NCBI RefSeq assembly: GCF_031181385.1
Contig: NZ_JAPSKV010000006.1
Coordinates: 62,001 to 126,000 of the forward strand
Origin: Fredinandcohnia onubensis
Lineage (GTDB): Bacteria > Bacillota > Bacilli > Bacillales > Bacillaceae_L
DNA length: 64,000 nucleotides
Reading direction: 5' to 3'
Positions 1-8,819 of the stretch are shown piece by piece. A program made the position numbers and the translations under genes. Numbering within the stretch: the first letter of the stretch is position 1; each line of letters starts with the position of its first letter. The notes under the pieces are model-generated. The model was not told the origin of the DNA. It did no database searches and saw only the letters and a list, made by a program, of their open reading frames with translations.

Positions 1-551
1 GAAAGTATATTGATCAATCTATGGTGTCCGTGTTGACTATCAACATTTAGAAAAGAAGGCATTACAATATCAGGTTGATAGGTTCTAATAAATTTGATAA
101 GGCGCTCGTATGTTACGTCCTCACCCCATTTTTCAAGTGTTTCATCTGGTGATTTGGAAAAACCGAAATCATAGATCGCATCAGAGGTTGTTTCACTTAA
201 GTGATAGGCTTTTACACCATTTACCTTTGCGGCTTCTATCATTTCATTTGAACGAATAATTCCAAGCGCATTTCCTAGTTCGTTTCCGATCGCGTTTTGA
301 CCGCCTTCACCGCGGTTAGCTATCAAACTTGCTGTTTTAACACCTAGCCCTCGGGATAGATAGGCTAGAAAATCACTACGTTCATCATCTGGGTGAGCAC
401 CTGTGTTTAAGAAAGTGACAGTGGTATCTAGAGGCTTAACTGCATTCCAAAGTTCAACATCGGCTTCACTTTGTTCTTGTGCTAGACTGAGTGGTGGGAA
501 TAATGAAACAAGTAAAAGAATTGACATCAATACATAGAGACATTTCTTCAT
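1..551 (-). CDS. Secreted PIG-L (LmbE-like) family N-deacetylase, 3' end outside window
   Basis: About 183 N-terminal residues are visible; the gene runs off the left edge. It starts at an ATG preceded by GAAAGGGG. The N-terminus is a signal peptide (MKKCLYVLMSILLLVS..., cleavage probably after SLA near residue 23), so the enzyme is exported. The PIG-L zinc motif is clear (TGAHPDDE, about residues 44-51) and is followed by NRGEGGQN, typical of the family. Known members are metal-dependent deacetylases acting mainly on N-acetylglucosamine-containing compounds (MshB, BshB, GlcNAc-PI deacetylase). The gene diverges from the ROK repressor gene and has a ROK-type operator just upstream, so it probably belongs to the same regulon as the downstream importer and enzymes. 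Its substrate is unknown; extracellular N-deacetylation before uptake is an inference. Confidence 0.85.
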   Translation of the reverse strand, partial: MKKCLYVLMSILLLVSLFPPLSLAQEQSEADVELWNAVKPLDTTVTFLNTGAHPDDERSDFLAYLSRGLGVKTASLIANRGEGGQNAIGNELGNALGIIRSNEMIEAAKVNGVKAYHLSETTSDAIYDFGFSKSPDETLEKWGEDVTYERLIKFIRTYQPDIVMPSFLNVDSQHGHHRLINIL

Positions 552-611
552 TTTGTAACCCCTTTCAATTTTAGGTAAAAAAATCTACGAAACTCTCCTT
601 TCTTAGGATTT

Positions 612-636
612 TTAGTTAGTAATTATAACTAACTAA
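612..636. promoter_or_regulatory. ROK/XylR-type operator O1 (PIG-L side)
   Basis: Inverted repeat with arms TTAGTTAGT (612-620) and ACTAACTAA (628-636) and a 7-nt spacer. Overall length is 25 bp, the length and TTAGTT...AACTAA outline of the classic XylR operator. A TATAAT hexamer on the minus strand (622-627) lies inside it, so binding would block the deacetylase promoter. It pairs with a second site at 858-882. Confidence 0.75.
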
Positions 637-819
637 CTAATTATCATACCTTCAATTCGAATTATATATCCTTTCTGAATATTGTAAATATTACCAAATA
701 ACTATTTGCTATTTCTTTGTAGGTATAACGTAGGAGTCTTATAGTTTCAGGACAAACCGTTGATATAATAGTAAAAATCAGCATTACCAGTGTACTTAGT
801 AAATTTAGAAAATTTAGTA

Positions 820-848
820 TTGTAAACGATAACAAATTGTTATATAGT
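820..848 (+). promoter_or_regulatory. Promoter of the ROK operon overlapped by a cre (CcpA) box
   Basis: A candidate sigma-A promoter has -35 TTGTAA (820-825), a 17-bp spacer and -10 TATAGT (843-848). The segment TTGTAAACGATAACAA (820-835) matches the cre consensus WTGNAANCGNWNNCW at every fixed position and overlaps the -35 box. Catabolite repression by CcpA is therefore expected. The rest of the 552-903 intergenic region holds only this promoter, the two operators and AT-rich DNA. Confidence 0.7.
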
Positions 849-857
849 GTAGTTGAA

Positions 858-882
858 TTAGTTAAACTTACTAACTAACTAA
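858..882. promoter_or_regulatory. ROK/XylR-type operator O2 (repressor side)
   Basis: TTAGTT (858-863) and AACTAA (877-882) bound a 25-bp site of the same length as O1. It sits just downstream of the candidate -10 box and 21 bp before the repressor start, which fits autorepression of the operon. Confidence 0.7.
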
Positions 883-903
883 ACGAAATAAGGCCGTGAT
901 GCT

Positions 904-2109
904 ATGAATAGACTACCATCCCATCTTCATGTAAGAACGAATAATAAAAAAATGGTCCTACAATGTATTCGAATTTATCAACCAATTTCAAGGGCAGAAA
1001 TATCTGAAAAACTAAATATTAGTAAACCGACTGTTTCCTTGTTGGTTGATGAACTAGTACGAGAAAATTGGATTCATGAAAAGGGAAATGGTGAATCCTC
1101 CTCACAAGGAGGAAGAAGGCCTATTCATCTTTATTTTAATGAAAAAGCTGCTTATGTAATTGGAACAGACATTGGAGGAACAAAGGTAAGAATTATTATT
1201 TCCGATCTGAATGGAAAGATGCTCTGTTCGACAAGCTTTAGCACAAGTAAGTACTTAGAAAGTGGCTTAGTCAAACAAATACATAAAGAGGTTCAAGAGT
1301 TGATTCAAAGTAGTCAGCTCGACCCAGCTAAGATCTTGGGTATGGGAATAGGGGTACCAGGCATTACAGAAACAGTATCAGGCGTTGTTGTCGAAGCACC
1401 AAGTTTAAATTGGGTTCGTTATCCGCTTTTGATGGAGGCGGAACAATATTTTTCTTTCCCAGTCTTCGTAGATAATGATGTGAATGTAGCAGTTCTTGGA
1501 GAACAATGGTTAGGAAACGCGAAGAATAAGGAAAATGTTTTATTTATAGCCGTCGGAACTGGTATTGGGAGTGGCATTATTATTCAAAATCAGTTATATC
1601 GTGGCTCTTCAAATGCTGCTGGGGAATTCGGATATATCGTCACTGATAAGAACGATATAAAAAATGAATTTAAACCCACTTTTCACCGGTATGGATATCT
1701 TGAAAGTGTTGCTGGAGGGAAAGCAATAGGAGAAAAGGTAACAAAGCTGATCCTGCATAACGAGGAACACCCTTTGTATAAAGAGGCACTGAAATCCGAA
1801 ATCACAGGAGAGCAGGCTTTTTCACTGGCAAAAGCAGGTGACGAAATTGCCCAAACAGTGGTTGATGAAGCGATTGAACATCTTGCATATGGAATCATTA
1901 ATGCAGCCACTCTATTAAATCCAGAAATTATCCTATTAGATGGCGGGGTCATGAAGTCATCTGATTACATTCTTCCTAAATTACGGCTTATTGTCCAAAG
2001 ATATCTTCCGAGTTCAGTTGAATTACAATTGTCGCAACTAGGAGAACATGCAGGCGTTCTTGGAGCTATCTCGCTATTCCTCAGAGAACATGAAAGTATC
2101 TTAAACTAG
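904..2109 (+). CDS. ROK-family transcriptional repressor (XylR/NagC type)
   Basis: 401 residues, full length for a ROK repressor. An N-terminal winged helix-turn-helix occupies about residues 15-60 (ISRAEISEKLNISKPTVSLL). It is followed by the ROK sugar-kinase fold with the phosphate loop GTDIGGTK (about 87-94) and GTGIGSGI. The Cys-rich zinc motif of ROK kinases (CGxxGCxE) is not conserved: the equivalent stretch reads RYGYLESVAGG. It should therefore act as a sugar-responsive DNA-binding protein rather than a kinase. It is the first gene of the operon and has XylR-like operators on both sides of the divergent promoter region. Its inducer is unknown; a sugar or amino sugar derived from the transported substrate is the natural guess. 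A weak hairpin (2179-2199) with a short T run follows the gene, so some transcripts may end there. Confidence 0.9.
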   Translation: MNRLPSHLHVRTNNKKMVLQCIRIYQPISRAEISEKLNISKPTVSLLVDELVRENWIHEKGNGESSSQGGRRPIHLYFNEKAAYVIGTDIGGTKVRIIISDLNGKMLCSTSFSTSKYLESGLVKQIHKEVQELIQSSQLDPAKILGMGIGVPGITETVSGVVVEAPSLNWVRYPLLMEAEQYFSFPVFVDNDVNVAVLGEQWLGNAKNKENVLFIAVGTGIGSGIIIQNQLYRGSSNAAGEFGYIVTDKNDIKNEFKPTFHRYGYLESVAGGKAIGEKVTKLILHNEEHPLYKEALKSEITGEQAFSLAKAGDEIAQTVVDEAIEHLAYGIINAATLLNPEIILLDGGVMKSSDYILPKLRLIVQRYLPSSVELQLSQLGEHAGVLGAISLFLREHESILN

Positions 2110-2178
2110 CTGGAAAAGCAGAATACACATAACTTATCTGCATATTTTATAGCAAGCTCTTATTCTATTCGATTCTTT

Positions 2179-2202
2179 AGTAGGTCAAATCGACCTGCTT
2201 TT
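2179..2202 (+). terminator. Weak hairpin after the ROK gene
   Basis: Stem AGTAGGTC/GACCTGCT with a 5-nt loop, followed by only TTTT. It may attenuate transcription between the repressor and the importer genes rather than end it. No separate operator was found before the next gene. Confidence 0.45.
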
Positions 2203-2234
2203 GAATAAATAAAAATGATTTAAGGGGGATTCTT

Positions 2235-3326
2235 ATGTTTAAAAAGAAGCATTTTTTAGTTCTTTTGATTGCAGCATTGATGCTTTTTGTATCAGCATGC
2301 TCTGGTAGTTCTTCTACTGAGGAAGAGGAGCCAGCTAAGGGAAATGACGAAGGCAAAACGGAAGAAACAGCTGAAGCAAGTGGTAACCTCGTAATCTACA
2401 CAGCTCGTGACCAAACAATTGTCGATCAAGTTGTTGGGATGTTCAACGAAAAGTACCCAGATGTCAAGGTTGATGTATTAACAATGGGTGCTCAACAAGT
2501 TCTTGAGCGTGTTCGTGGAGAAAAAGCAAATCCACAAGCTGACTTCTGGTGGGGAGGAACGCAATCCGCGTTCATGACAGCAGCAGATGAAGATTTACTT
2601 GAATCATTTAAGCCAAGCTTTGATGCTAGCATTCTTCCAGAACATAAGGATGCTGAAGGCCGTTGGTATGGTGAAATGCTTTTACCAGAGGTAATCATGA
2701 TTAACTCTGACGTGCTTTCTAAAGAAGAAGCTCCACAGGATTGGGATGAACTTCTGGATCCAAAATGGAAGGATGAAATCATTATCCGTGGTGTATTAGC
2801 ATCTGGAACAATGAGAACCATCTACTCTGCAATGATTCATGAGCAAGGTGCTGATAATCCAGAAGCGGGGTACGAATGGCTTGCTAAATTAGATGCGAAT
2901 ACAAAAGAATATGCACAAGATCCTACTAATCTATACTTAAAGCTTGCTCGTCAAGAGGGATCTATTTCTCTTTGGAACCTTCAAGACATTTTAATCCAAA
3001 AAAATCAGCACAACCAACCATTTGATTTCGTGTATCCAGAAAGTGGTGCACCAATCTTAGTTGATGCTGTTGGTCTTGTGAAAAATGCAAAGAACCTTGA
3101 GAATGCAAAATTATTCTATGAGTTTTTGTTTGAACCAGAGACACGTACAACATTAGCAGAAGATTTATACCAAATTCCAACTCGTACAGACATCGACAAG
3201 TCTACAATGCCAGAGTGGTATCAAGAGCTTGAACTGAAGTCATTAGATCTTGATTGGTCAGTTATGGCTGAAAAAGAAGCTGAGTGGATGCAACATTGGG
3301 ATGAAAATATCAAAGGTAAAAATTAA
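2235..3326 (+). CDS. ABC transporter substrate-binding lipoprotein, Fe3+/polyamine (FbpA-like) class
   Basis: 363 residues with a lipoprotein signal (lipobox LFVSAC, lipidated Cys at about residue 22) and an acidic Glu/Lys linker. The mature part starts LVIYTARDQTIVDQVVGMF and fits the class of type II binding proteins that carry ferric iron, thiamine, 2-aminoethylphosphonate or similar small anions. It is the extracytoplasmic receptor for the ATPase and fused permease encoded just downstream. ATG is preceded by AAGGGGG. A structured repeat separates it from the ATPase gene, an arrangement that often lets the binding protein be made in excess. The substrate cannot be read from the sequence. 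Neighbouring enzymes argue for an organic conjugate rather than free iron. Confidence 0.85.
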   Translation: MFKKKHFLVLLIAALMLFVSACSGSSSTEEEEPAKGNDEGKTEETAEASGNLVIYTARDQTIVDQVVGMFNEKYPDVKVDVLTMGAQQVLERVRGEKANPQADFWWGGTQSAFMTAADEDLLESFKPSFDASILPEHKDAEGRWYGEMLLPEVIMINSDVLSKEEAPQDWDELLDPKWKDEIIIRGVLASGTMRTIYSAMIHEQGADNPEAGYEWLAKLDANTKEYAQDPTNLYLKLARQEGSISLWNLQDILIQKNQHNQPFDFVYPESGAPILVDAVGLVKNAKNLENAKLFYEFLFEPETRTTLAEDLYQIPTRTDIDKSTMPEWYQELELKSLDLDWSVMAEKEAEWMQHWDENIKGKN

Positions 3327-3328
3327 TA

Positions 3329-3450
3329 GGTTTTAACTTTATTCACTGAATAAAGTTAAAACCTCCGGCCGATGCCACAGATTTTTTAGAGGAAGTTTTT
3401 CGAGCAAACTCGAAAAAAATCTGGGCACAAATACGCCAAGGCGCATTTGA
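3329..3450 (+). repeat. Dispersed multi-hairpin repeat, copy 1
   Basis: It begins with a hairpin built on AACTTTATTCA/TGAATAAAGTT, extended here to a perfect GGTTTTAAC.../...GTTAAAACC stem. It continues through CCTCCGGCCGATGCCAC and a second hairpin around CGAGCAAACTCG, and ends in ACGCCAAGGCGCATTTGA. Copies 2 (6337-6520) and 3 (37844-37967, minus) share the same order of blocks. It fills the gap between the binding protein and ATPase genes. Confidence 0.85.
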
Positions 3451-3529
3451 GTAAGGGGGGTGAAGATTTGTTTTCACCCCCTTTTTAAAGGTTAAGGAAG
3501 TTTCATTTTTATACAGCGAGGTGTTTGGT

Positions 3530-4600
3530 TTGAAAAATGTAAGACTTGATCATGTTAGTAAAATGTTTGGTAAAGCAAAAGGTGTAGAAAACGTAAATAT
3601 CGACGTAAAACCTGGTGAGTTTTTCACATTTTTAGGTCCATCAGGATGTGGTAAAACAACAACATTGCGGATGATAGCGGGATTTTATTTTCCTACAGAG
3701 GGGAAAATCCTGTTTGACAATAAAGATGTAACAACCCTCCAGCCAAACAAGCGTAACATTGGTATGGTATTCCAAAACTACGCACTATTCCCACATATGA
3801 CCGTATTTGAAAATATTGCATTCGGTCTTGAAGTACGTAAATTACCGAAAGCCGTTATTAATAAAAAGGTAGAAAAAGCACAAAAGCTTGTTCACCTTGA
3901 TCAATATGGTACGCGTAAAATCAATGAATTATCTGGTGGACAACAGCAGCGTGTTGCTTTAGCTCGTGCACTCGTTATTGAACCGGATATTCTTCTACTT
4001 GATGAACCACTATCCAACCTAGATGCGAAGCTTCGTGAGGAAACGAGAATTGAGATTAAGAGATTGCAAGTTGAATTAGGTGTCACAACGATCTATGTTA
4101 CTCATGACCAAACGGAAGCCATGACGATGTCTGATCGCATAATGGTTATGAAAGATGGAGTCGTTCAGCAAATTGGCACCCCTCAAGAAATCTATAATCG
4201 TCCTTCCAACCACTTTGTAGCCTCCTTTATTGGAGAATCCAATATTGTTAATGGCGAAGTTGTTGAGATTAATGGTGACGCAGTCAAAGTGAAATTGGAA
4301 GAGGATGTTTTCTTAACAGGTTCAATGACTCAATCTGCAAATGGAAAGAAGCTTGTTGTAGGTGAAAAAATCAAATGCTCGATTCGACCAGAAGCATTGC
4401 ATGAAGGCCCAGGTGTGAACCAACTAACAGGCACGGTTCAGCTTGTTGAATTTACAGGAGTCAGTATCAATTATCTTGTAAAAGTAGGATCCAATGTTAT
4501 AAAAGTCATGATTATTAACAAAGGCAACAAAATTTTAAGTCGCGGTGATTCAATTACCCTTCACGTACCCGAAAATGGAATTTACTTGATAGGCGAATAG
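3530..4600 (+). CDS. ABC transporter ATP-binding protein (PotA/FbpC-like)
   Basis: 356 residues from the TTG at 3530, chosen because GCGAGGTG lies 7-8 nt upstream; a GTG nine bases earlier is in frame. Walker A GPSGCGKTT (about 36-44), signature LSGGQQQ, Walker B ILLLDEP and the H-loop THD are all present. The C-terminal ~100 residues form a TOBE-type domain, typical of the spermidine/iron/maltose group of importer ATPases. It powers the importer made with the preceding lipoprotein and the following fused permease. The permease gene follows after 11 bp, so translation is probably coupled. Confidence 0.9.
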   Translation: MKNVRLDHVSKMFGKAKGVENVNIDVKPGEFFTFLGPSGCGKTTTLRMIAGFYFPTEGKILFDNKDVTTLQPNKRNIGMVFQNYALFPHMTVFENIAFGLEVRKLPKAVINKKVEKAQKLVHLDQYGTRKINELSGGQQQRVALARALVIEPDILLLDEPLSNLDAKLREETRIEIKRLQVELGVTTIYVTHDQTEAMTMSDRIMVMKDGVVQQIGTPQEIYNRPSNHFVASFIGESNIVNGEVVEINGDAVKVKLEEDVFLTGSMTQSANGKKLVVGEKIKCSIRPEALHEGPGVNQLTGTVQLVEFTGVSINYLVKVGSNVIKVMIINKGNKILSRGDSITLHVPENGIYLIGE

Positions 4601-4611
4601 GAGGTGAAAGA

Positions 4612-6339
4612 ATGAGTGCGAATCAAAGTACAGTCGTGCAAGAGAACTGGTGGGCACGACTTACCCGTTCAAAATATTTTGTGTATGTGTTAATTTCTCC
4701 ATTGTTTTTAGTGTTATTAGCTTATGTTATTTATCCGTTTTATCAAACGTTTATTCAATCCGTGGTCGGTGAAGAAGGTGCAAATCTCGAAAATTACCAA
4801 CGCTTTTTTGGTTTAACAAGTACAGCAAACCTTGAGGCACTTTGGACAAGTATATATATATCGGTAATAAGTGTAATTACGTGTGCCATTGTTGGTGTCA
4901 CGATGGCATTTTTAATGGAACGTTACGAATTCCCAGGAAGAAAAATTCTCTCTGCCTTAATTCTAGTACCGATGGCGTTACCACCACTCGTTGGGGTACT
5001 GTCATTTACCTTCCTTTATGGGGAAAGTGGAATTCTTCCAAGAGCTTTCCAAGCGCTATTTAATCTGGAAGAGGTTCCATTTGCCTTACGAGGTGTCGTT
5101 GGGGTAATAGTGGTACACACCTTTACAATGTATACGTATTTTTACTTAACGGCGGCTGCAGCCATTAAAGGGTTAGATCCTTCATTGGAAGAGGCAGCAA
5201 CAAGCCTTGGTTCTGGAAGGATTCGCATTTGGAGAAAGGTAATCCTACCAATGCTGACTCCAGCACTCGTAGCATCTTCGTTACTTGTATTTATGATTTC
5301 AATGGCTTCCTATACAGCGCCCTTAATGTTCGGTGTAGAAAGAACCATGACGATGCAAATCTATTTATCTCGTACAAATGGAAATTTAGATATGGCGGCA
5401 ACGCAATCAACAATCCTTTCCATTGTGTCGATTTCTTTCTTAATTTTAATGAGATGGTATCAAGGAAGACGTAACTTCCAAAACCAAAGCAAAGGGATCA
5501 GTGTTCACAGAACCGAATTACGTTCCCCATTTGTAAAATACTTATCGATGTTCCTTTCATTTGTTGGGGTTATTATCTTAATGCTTCCTATTCTTGTCCT
5601 CGTGCTTATTTCGTTTTCCGTGGACGGAGAATGGACGGTGCAGATTATCCCGACAGCATATACCTTGCAGCACTATATTGACCTGTTTACAGATGAACGA
5701 ACATGGCGTCCAATTTGGAACAGTTTACAGATGAGTTTTGTCGCAACAGCAGGTAATATCCTGTTTGGTGTGGCCGCAGCCTATGCAATGGTTCGGACGA
5801 AATTTAAAGGCAAAGCCCTACTAGATATTCTAATTATGGTTCCTTGGGCATTACCTGGTACGGTTGTAGCGGTTAACTTAATTGCCGCATTTAGTGAACC
5901 AAACGTATTCAGTTTTAACCAAGTGTTAATCGGAACCTTCTGGATTTTACCATTGGCTTACTTTGTACGACATTTACCACTGATTTTCCGTTCTACATCT
6001 GCAGCTTTAATGCAAATGGATGAATCAGTAGAGGAAGCAGCGCGAAGCTTAGGTGCTAACTGGTGGTACACATTTAGAAGAGTCGTTGTTCCAATGGCCT
6101 TCTCAGGTATTCTTGCCGGTACGTTGCTAGCATTAGTTCAAGGGTTAGGTGAATTCGTTGCTTCAATCCTGATCTATAGTACGTCAACGATGCCACTATC
6201 AGTTGCGATATTCCAAAAAATGTACGCTTTCCAATTTGGAACTGCGTGTGCATACGGCGTGCTTCAAATCATTTTAATAATTACAGTTCTATTTATTTCA
6301 CAAAAGATTACGGATGGAAAAGCAGGCTCCGCAATCTAA
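4612..6339 (+). CDS. Fused two-domain ABC importer permease (FbpB-like)
   Basis: 575 residues with about 12 membrane segments arranged as two homologous permease halves. Each half carries an EAA coupling motif for contact with the ATPase (EEAATSLGSGRIRIWRKV and EEAARSLGANWWYTFRRV). Such double-length permeases are typical of the FbpB iron-type and 2-aminoethylphosphonate-type importers, where one polypeptide supplies the whole channel. Start ATG follows GGAGGTGAAAG. The stop codon TAA is itself the first three bases of repeat copy 2, which suggests the repeat inserted at, or was exapted into, the gene end. It works with the ATPase and lipoprotein genes upstream. Confidence 0.9.
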   Translation: MSANQSTVVQENWWARLTRSKYFVYVLISPLFLVLLAYVIYPFYQTFIQSVVGEEGANLENYQRFFGLTSTANLEALWTSIYISVISVITCAIVGVTMAFLMERYEFPGRKILSALILVPMALPPLVGVLSFTFLYGESGILPRAFQALFNLEEVPFALRGVVGVIVVHTFTMYTYFYLTAAAAIKGLDPSLEEAATSLGSGRIRIWRKVILPMLTPALVASSLLVFMISMASYTAPLMFGVERTMTMQIYLSRTNGNLDMAATQSTILSIVSISFLILMRWYQGRRNFQNQSKGISVHRTELRSPFVKYLSMFLSFVGVIILMLPILVLVLISFSVDGEWTVQIIPTAYTLQHYIDLFTDERTWRPIWNSLQMSFVATAGNILFGVAAAYAMVRTKFKGKALLDILIMVPWALPGTVVAVNLIAAFSEPNVFSFNQVLIGTFWILPLAYFVRHLPLIFRSTSAALMQMDESVEEAARSLGANWWYTFRRVVVPMAFSGILAGTLLALVQGLGEFVASILIYSTSTMPLSVAIFQKMYAFQFGTACAYGVLQIILIITVLFISQKITDGKAGSAI

Positions 6340-6520
6340 CTTTATTCAGCAGGGAGCCTCTACTTTTAGAGGAGGGAAGCAGGATGTGACCTAATTCAAG
6401 GCGTGTTCAAACCAAGGCTGAATAAAGTTAAGCCTCCGGCGGATGCCACGATTTTTCAAAGGAATCTTTTCGAGCAAGCTCGAAAAAAATCGGGCGGCAA
6501 ATACGCCAAGGCGCATTTGA
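6337..6520 (+). repeat. Dispersed multi-hairpin repeat, copy 2
   Basis: Same block order as copy 1, but the two arms of the first hairpin (TAACTTTATTCAGC at 6337 and GCTGAATAAAGTTA at 6417) are pushed apart by about 66 bp containing an extra CCTC...GAGG hairpin. It then reads AGCCTCCGGCGGATGCCACG, CGAGCAAGCTCG and CGCCAAGGCGCATTTGA. It lies between the permease and creatininase-family genes. Confidence 0.85.
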
Positions 6521-6541
6521 TTTAGGAGGAGGGATATTTCT

Positions 6542-7294
6542 ATGAAGGCTAGTGATGTTCACGGAAGAGACTTGAAGACGTTGGAGCAGGCAACATTTGC
6601 GGTTGTTCCATTAGGGAGCTTTGAGTACCACGGGCCGCATTCTCCTTTAGGAACGGATATTATCCTTGCTGATGGATTTGCAGATTTAATTGATGATGAT
6701 TTAGGTGGAGCCGTTTTGCCAACGGTTCCCTACACCGCATGTCCTGGGAAAACTTCCAAATATCAAGGGACGATCCCGATTCGACCAAGTATTATCACCG
6801 AATATTTAATTGATATAACGATGGGAATTATCAACCAAGGGATTAAAAGGATCGTACTTTTAAATGCTCATGATGCCAATATGGGAGTTTCTCGAACAGT
6901 CGCTGAATATGTGACAGGGAAACATACGGACGCTAGCTTCTTGTTAATCAACTGGTGGCAGATGGTTGCGATCGATGCTGCTGAAGAGATCGGTTTTGTG
7001 GGGACAAAAGGTAGAGGCCATGGTGGCCCATATGAAATGTCCGCGGTAAAAGCATTTCGTCCCGATTTGGTGCATGTACAAGAAGGGGACACAGAATTTA
7101 AAGAGGTAGCCCCACTTTCTTCTATGCCATATGTTCTTGTAGAAGGAACACCGAGAGCTTGGGATGGCTATACAGGCCTAACTCAACAAACCTCTTATGA
7201 AAAAGGAAAGTTAATTGTAGAAAAGGCAGCGGTAAACATGAATGAGTTAATTAAAAATTGGATCGCTGATGAAGAAACAGAAGGGATTGACTAG
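6542..7294 (+). CDS. Creatininase-family metal-dependent amidohydrolase
   Basis: 250 residues, usual family length, start ATG after TAGGAGGAGGG. The metal-site signature is near the N-terminus (GSFEYHGPHSPLGTD, about residues 26-40), followed by NAHDAN and GRGHGGPYEMS, which match the Glu/His/Asp ligands of creatininase-fold enzymes. Characterised relatives hydrolyse cyclic or linear C-N bonds, for example creatinine, an intermediate in riboflavin/F420 synthesis, and mycofactocin precursor peptide. Here it sits between an importer and a lyase, so it probably cleaves an amide or lactam in the imported compound. It is probably cytoplasmic, as no signal peptide is seen. Exact substrate unknown. 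Confidence 0.85.
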   Translation: MKASDVHGRDLKTLEQATFAVVPLGSFEYHGPHSPLGTDIILADGFADLIDDDLGGAVLPTVPYTACPGKTSKYQGTIPIRPSIITEYLIDITMGIINQGIKRIVLLNAHDANMGVSRTVAEYVTGKHTDASFLLINWWQMVAIDAAEEIGFVGTKGRGHGGPYEMSAVKAFRPDLVHVQEGDTEFKEVAPLSSMPYVLVEGTPRAWDGYTGLTQQTSYEKGKLIVEKAAVNMNELIKNWIADEETEGID

Positions 7295-7295
7295 A

Positions 7296-8819
7296 ATGAA
7301 AAACTCACTTAGAGATAAGATCATTGAAACTGAAGGTACAGTTTTTCCTTCTAAAACATATACGTCAATGGTTCTTGAACCTGCCTATAATGAGGCAAAG
7401 CATCAATTGCTTGATTCAATGATTGAAATCCACAATGCCCATTTAATTATGCTAGTCGAACAAGGGCTCGTTGGAAAAGATGAGGCAAAAAAAATTGCCA
7501 AGGCAGTATCTCACCTTGATCAAAATGAAATTCAAAAAAGAAGCTATACTGGCGAATTTGAGGATTTATTTTTTGAAGTCGAGCATGCATTGATTGAAGA
7601 TGCAGGCGACATTGCAGGTAATCTTCATATTGCCCGGAGCCGCAATGATATGGGGATTGCCATCTATCGCATGACATTAAGGAAAAAGCTTCTTCCTTTA
7701 ATAGAAAAGGCATTAAAGCTCCGCGAGGCTCTCATCGAAATGACGACCGAGCATAAAGAAACAATTATGATTGGGTATACACACACGCAGCAGGCGCAAC
7801 CAACAACCCTTGCCCATTATCTAAATGCAATGACTGATATGTTAACCCGTGATATTGTTCGACTTCAAGCTGCATACAAAACCGTAAACCGCAGCAGTAT
7901 GGGGGCAGCAGCACTCACAACTTCTGGTTTTGTGATAAACCGAGAACGAATGAAGGATTTACTAGGTTTTGAGGATATGATTGATAATGCGTGGGACGCT
8001 GTTGCAGGTGCCGACTATATTGCAGAAACAGCAACTGCTGTTCAATTATCAGCATTGAATCTCGGACGGTCCATGCAAGATTTCTTATTATGGGGAACTC
8101 AGGAATATGGGGCTTTTCTTCTTTCTGCCCCATATGTACAAATCAGTTCAATCATGCCGCAAAAACGAAACCCTGTTTCAATTGAACACATGAGAGCACT
8201 TTTATCAAGTGTAGCGGGTGATTGTCAAACCGTATTATTGATGGTTCATAACACTCCATTCGGAGATATTGTCGATACTGAAGATGACATGCAGCCATAC
8301 ATCTGGAAAGCCATCGAAAGACTAGGTGGCATTTATGAGTTGCTGACTTCTGTCTTACTTACAATGGAAGTGAATAAAGAAACTCTTCTAAAACGTGCTA
8401 GCGAAAGCTTTGCAAATGTAACAGAATTAGCGGATACAATTGTACGCAGTGATGGTCTATCCTTCCGCCAAGCACATCATGTTGTAAGCTCTACCGTTAA
8501 AGAGCTTACAAATCAAGGCAAAACATCGCTAGAATCATTAACATTAGAATTATTAAATGAGCAGTCTAAAAAGATAGTTGGCAAGGAATCTACCTTAACA
8601 GCAGAAGAATTAAAGCAAGTATTAAGTCCAGAGTATTTTGTTAAGATCCGTGATTTAGAGGGCGGACCAAGTCCAAGTAGAATGGAAAAAACGATCAAAA
8701 CACGTTTAACTGAACAGGAAGAACTCTCAGCTTGGTTAGATGAAAGACGAGAACATCTTAACAAATCAGCCGTCAAAGTTTCAAGCTTCATAACAGATTG
8801 GACTGGAGCCAATGAATAA
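7296..8819 (+). CDS. Argininosuccinate lyase/fumarase-superfamily lyase
   Basis: 507 residues from the ATG one base after the previous stop; an in-frame ATG at 7269 would overlap it. The superfamily signature is present as SSIMPQKRNPVSIEHM, with HIARSRNDM and THTQQAQPTTLAHY blocks typical of the argininosuccinate lyase branch. Members break C-N or C-O bonds by beta-elimination and release fumarate. No arginine-biosynthesis gene is nearby and the operon is catabolic, so ArgH is unlikely. EDDS/iminodisuccinate-type lyases of the same branch show that N-substituted aspartates can be substrates. A succinyl-, aspartyl- or malyl-linked conjugate is a reasonable inference for this operon. The next gene overlaps its end by 8 bp. 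Confidence 0.8.
   Translation: MKNSLRDKIIETEGTVFPSKTYTSMVLEPAYNEAKHQLLDSMIEIHNAHLIMLVEQGLVGKDEAKKIAKAVSHLDQNEIQKRSYTGEFEDLFFEVEHALIEDAGDIAGNLHIARSRNDMGIAIYRMTLRKKLLPLIEKALKLREALIEMTTEHKETIMIGYTHTQQAQPTTLAHYLNAMTDMLTRDIVRLQAAYKTVNRSSMGAAALTTSGFVINRERMKDLLGFEDMIDNAWDAVAGADYIAETATAVQLSALNLGRSMQDFLLWGTQEYGAFLLSAPYVQISSIMPQKRNPVSIEHMRALLSSVAGDCQTVLLMVHNTPFGDIVDTEDDMQPYIWKAIERLGGIYELLTSVLLTMEVNKETLLKRASESFANVTELADTIVRSDGLSFRQAHHVVSSTVKELTNQGKTSLESLTLELLNEQSKKIVGKESTLTAEELKQVLSPEYFVKIRDLEGGPSPSRMEKTIKTRLTEQEELSAWLDERREHLNKSAVKVSSFITDWTGANE

Noticed and set aside
904-2109. Calling the ROK protein a glucokinase
   Set aside because: It has an N-terminal DNA-binding domain and lacks the Cys-rich zinc motif of ROK kinases.
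7296-8819. Naming the lyase argH
   Set aside because: The superfamily motif fits, but the neighbours are an importer, an amidohydrolase and a kinase, and no argG is present.
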